Below are positions 39,911-39,981 of a DNA stretch of 39,981 nt, one piece after another (position 1 is the first letter of the stretch; the number at the start of each line of letters is the position of its first letter). The stretch lies in NCBI GenBank assembly GCA_014380985.1, contig JACMIU010000073.1:1-39981 (forward strand), written 5' to 3'. Source of the DNA: Armatimonadota bacterium. Lineage in GTDB: Bacteria; Armatimonadota; Armatimonadia; Armatimonadales; Armatimonadaceae. Below the pieces are notes generated by a model, which was not told the origin of the DNA, searched no databases, and worked only from the letters and a program-made list of their open reading frames with translations. The position numbers and the translations under genes are program-made.

Positions 39911-39981
39911 CGTGGAACCGGCGAAATGAGTGGGTATGCCGGGGGGCGGGTAACAGCGGGGAGCGAATTAACGGGGCCGCA

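Noticed and set aside
1..39981. tRNA or rRNA genes, CRISPR arrays, intact insertion sequences
   Set aside because: No candidate seen on either strand by eye: no repeat-spacer pattern, no transposase, no recognisable RNA gene.

Overview
The window is a GC-rich (my estimate about 60 %) bacterial chromosome segment, densely coding on both strands and dominated by a large exopolysaccharide (EPS) locus. An outer membrane is implied by Wza-like export proteins with SLBB repeats, a SurA/EpsD-like foldase and an exosortase with PEP-CTERM substrates. A DUF1559-type prepilin and a short sugar transferase fit the Armatimonadota/Planctomycetota/Verrucomicrobiota part of the tree. Armatimonadota is my best guess; it is inference, since no rRNA or marker phylogeny is available here.

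Layout. (1) 1-3106, minus: a Wzc-type tyrosine autokinase/co-polymerase followed by a Wza-like export protein that runs off the left edge. (2) 3389-8124: housekeeping and unrelated genes: a small unknown protein, a thiol-disulfide (TlpA-like) lipoprotein-sorting-fold fusion, murA, and a WYL/DUF58 pair. (3) 8125-8811: a non-coding stretch with a possible excisionase-type relic. (4) 8812-10903, minus: a soluble NarL-type two-component system. (5) 11383-19760, plus: the EPS assembly operon: priming sugar transferase, WecG/TagA transferase, GT4, GT2, GT4, foldase, then PEP-CTERM protein, exosortase and EpsI-like protein. (6) 31529-19793, minus: the export half: Wza-like protein, Wzz-like protein, BY-kinase-like ATPase, a 44-residue membrane protein, Wzy, Wzx, GT2, acyltransferase, and finally a large secreted PA14/fibronectin protein. 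(7) 31919-39910, plus: KTSC protein, zinc-ribbon protein, atypical J-domain/TPR protein, DUF1559 prepilin with lipoprotein, S51 peptidase, alpha/beta hydrolase, DDAH-like amidinohydrolase, HTH-cupin regulator and a second PEP-CTERM protein.

How it works together (inference from families). The sugar transferase loads undecaprenyl phosphate, the glycosyltransferases build the repeat unit, Wzx flips it, Wzy polymerises it, and the Wzz/BY-kinase/Wza sets control length and export. The exosortase processes the PEP-CTERM proteins and probably ties them to the polymer matrix.

The most notable new observation is a palindrome with core TCTATC(G/T)AAAG in front of three EPS transcription units, with a weaker relative before a fourth. 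One copy lies beside the two-component system, so the window may encode an EPS regulon together with its regulator. Other points of interest are the exosortase reading frame, which is open directly back to the PEP-CTERM stop codon with only an ATT start next to the Shine-Dalgarno sequence, a BY-kinase with an eroded Walker A' motif, and a J-domain with RPD in place of HPD.
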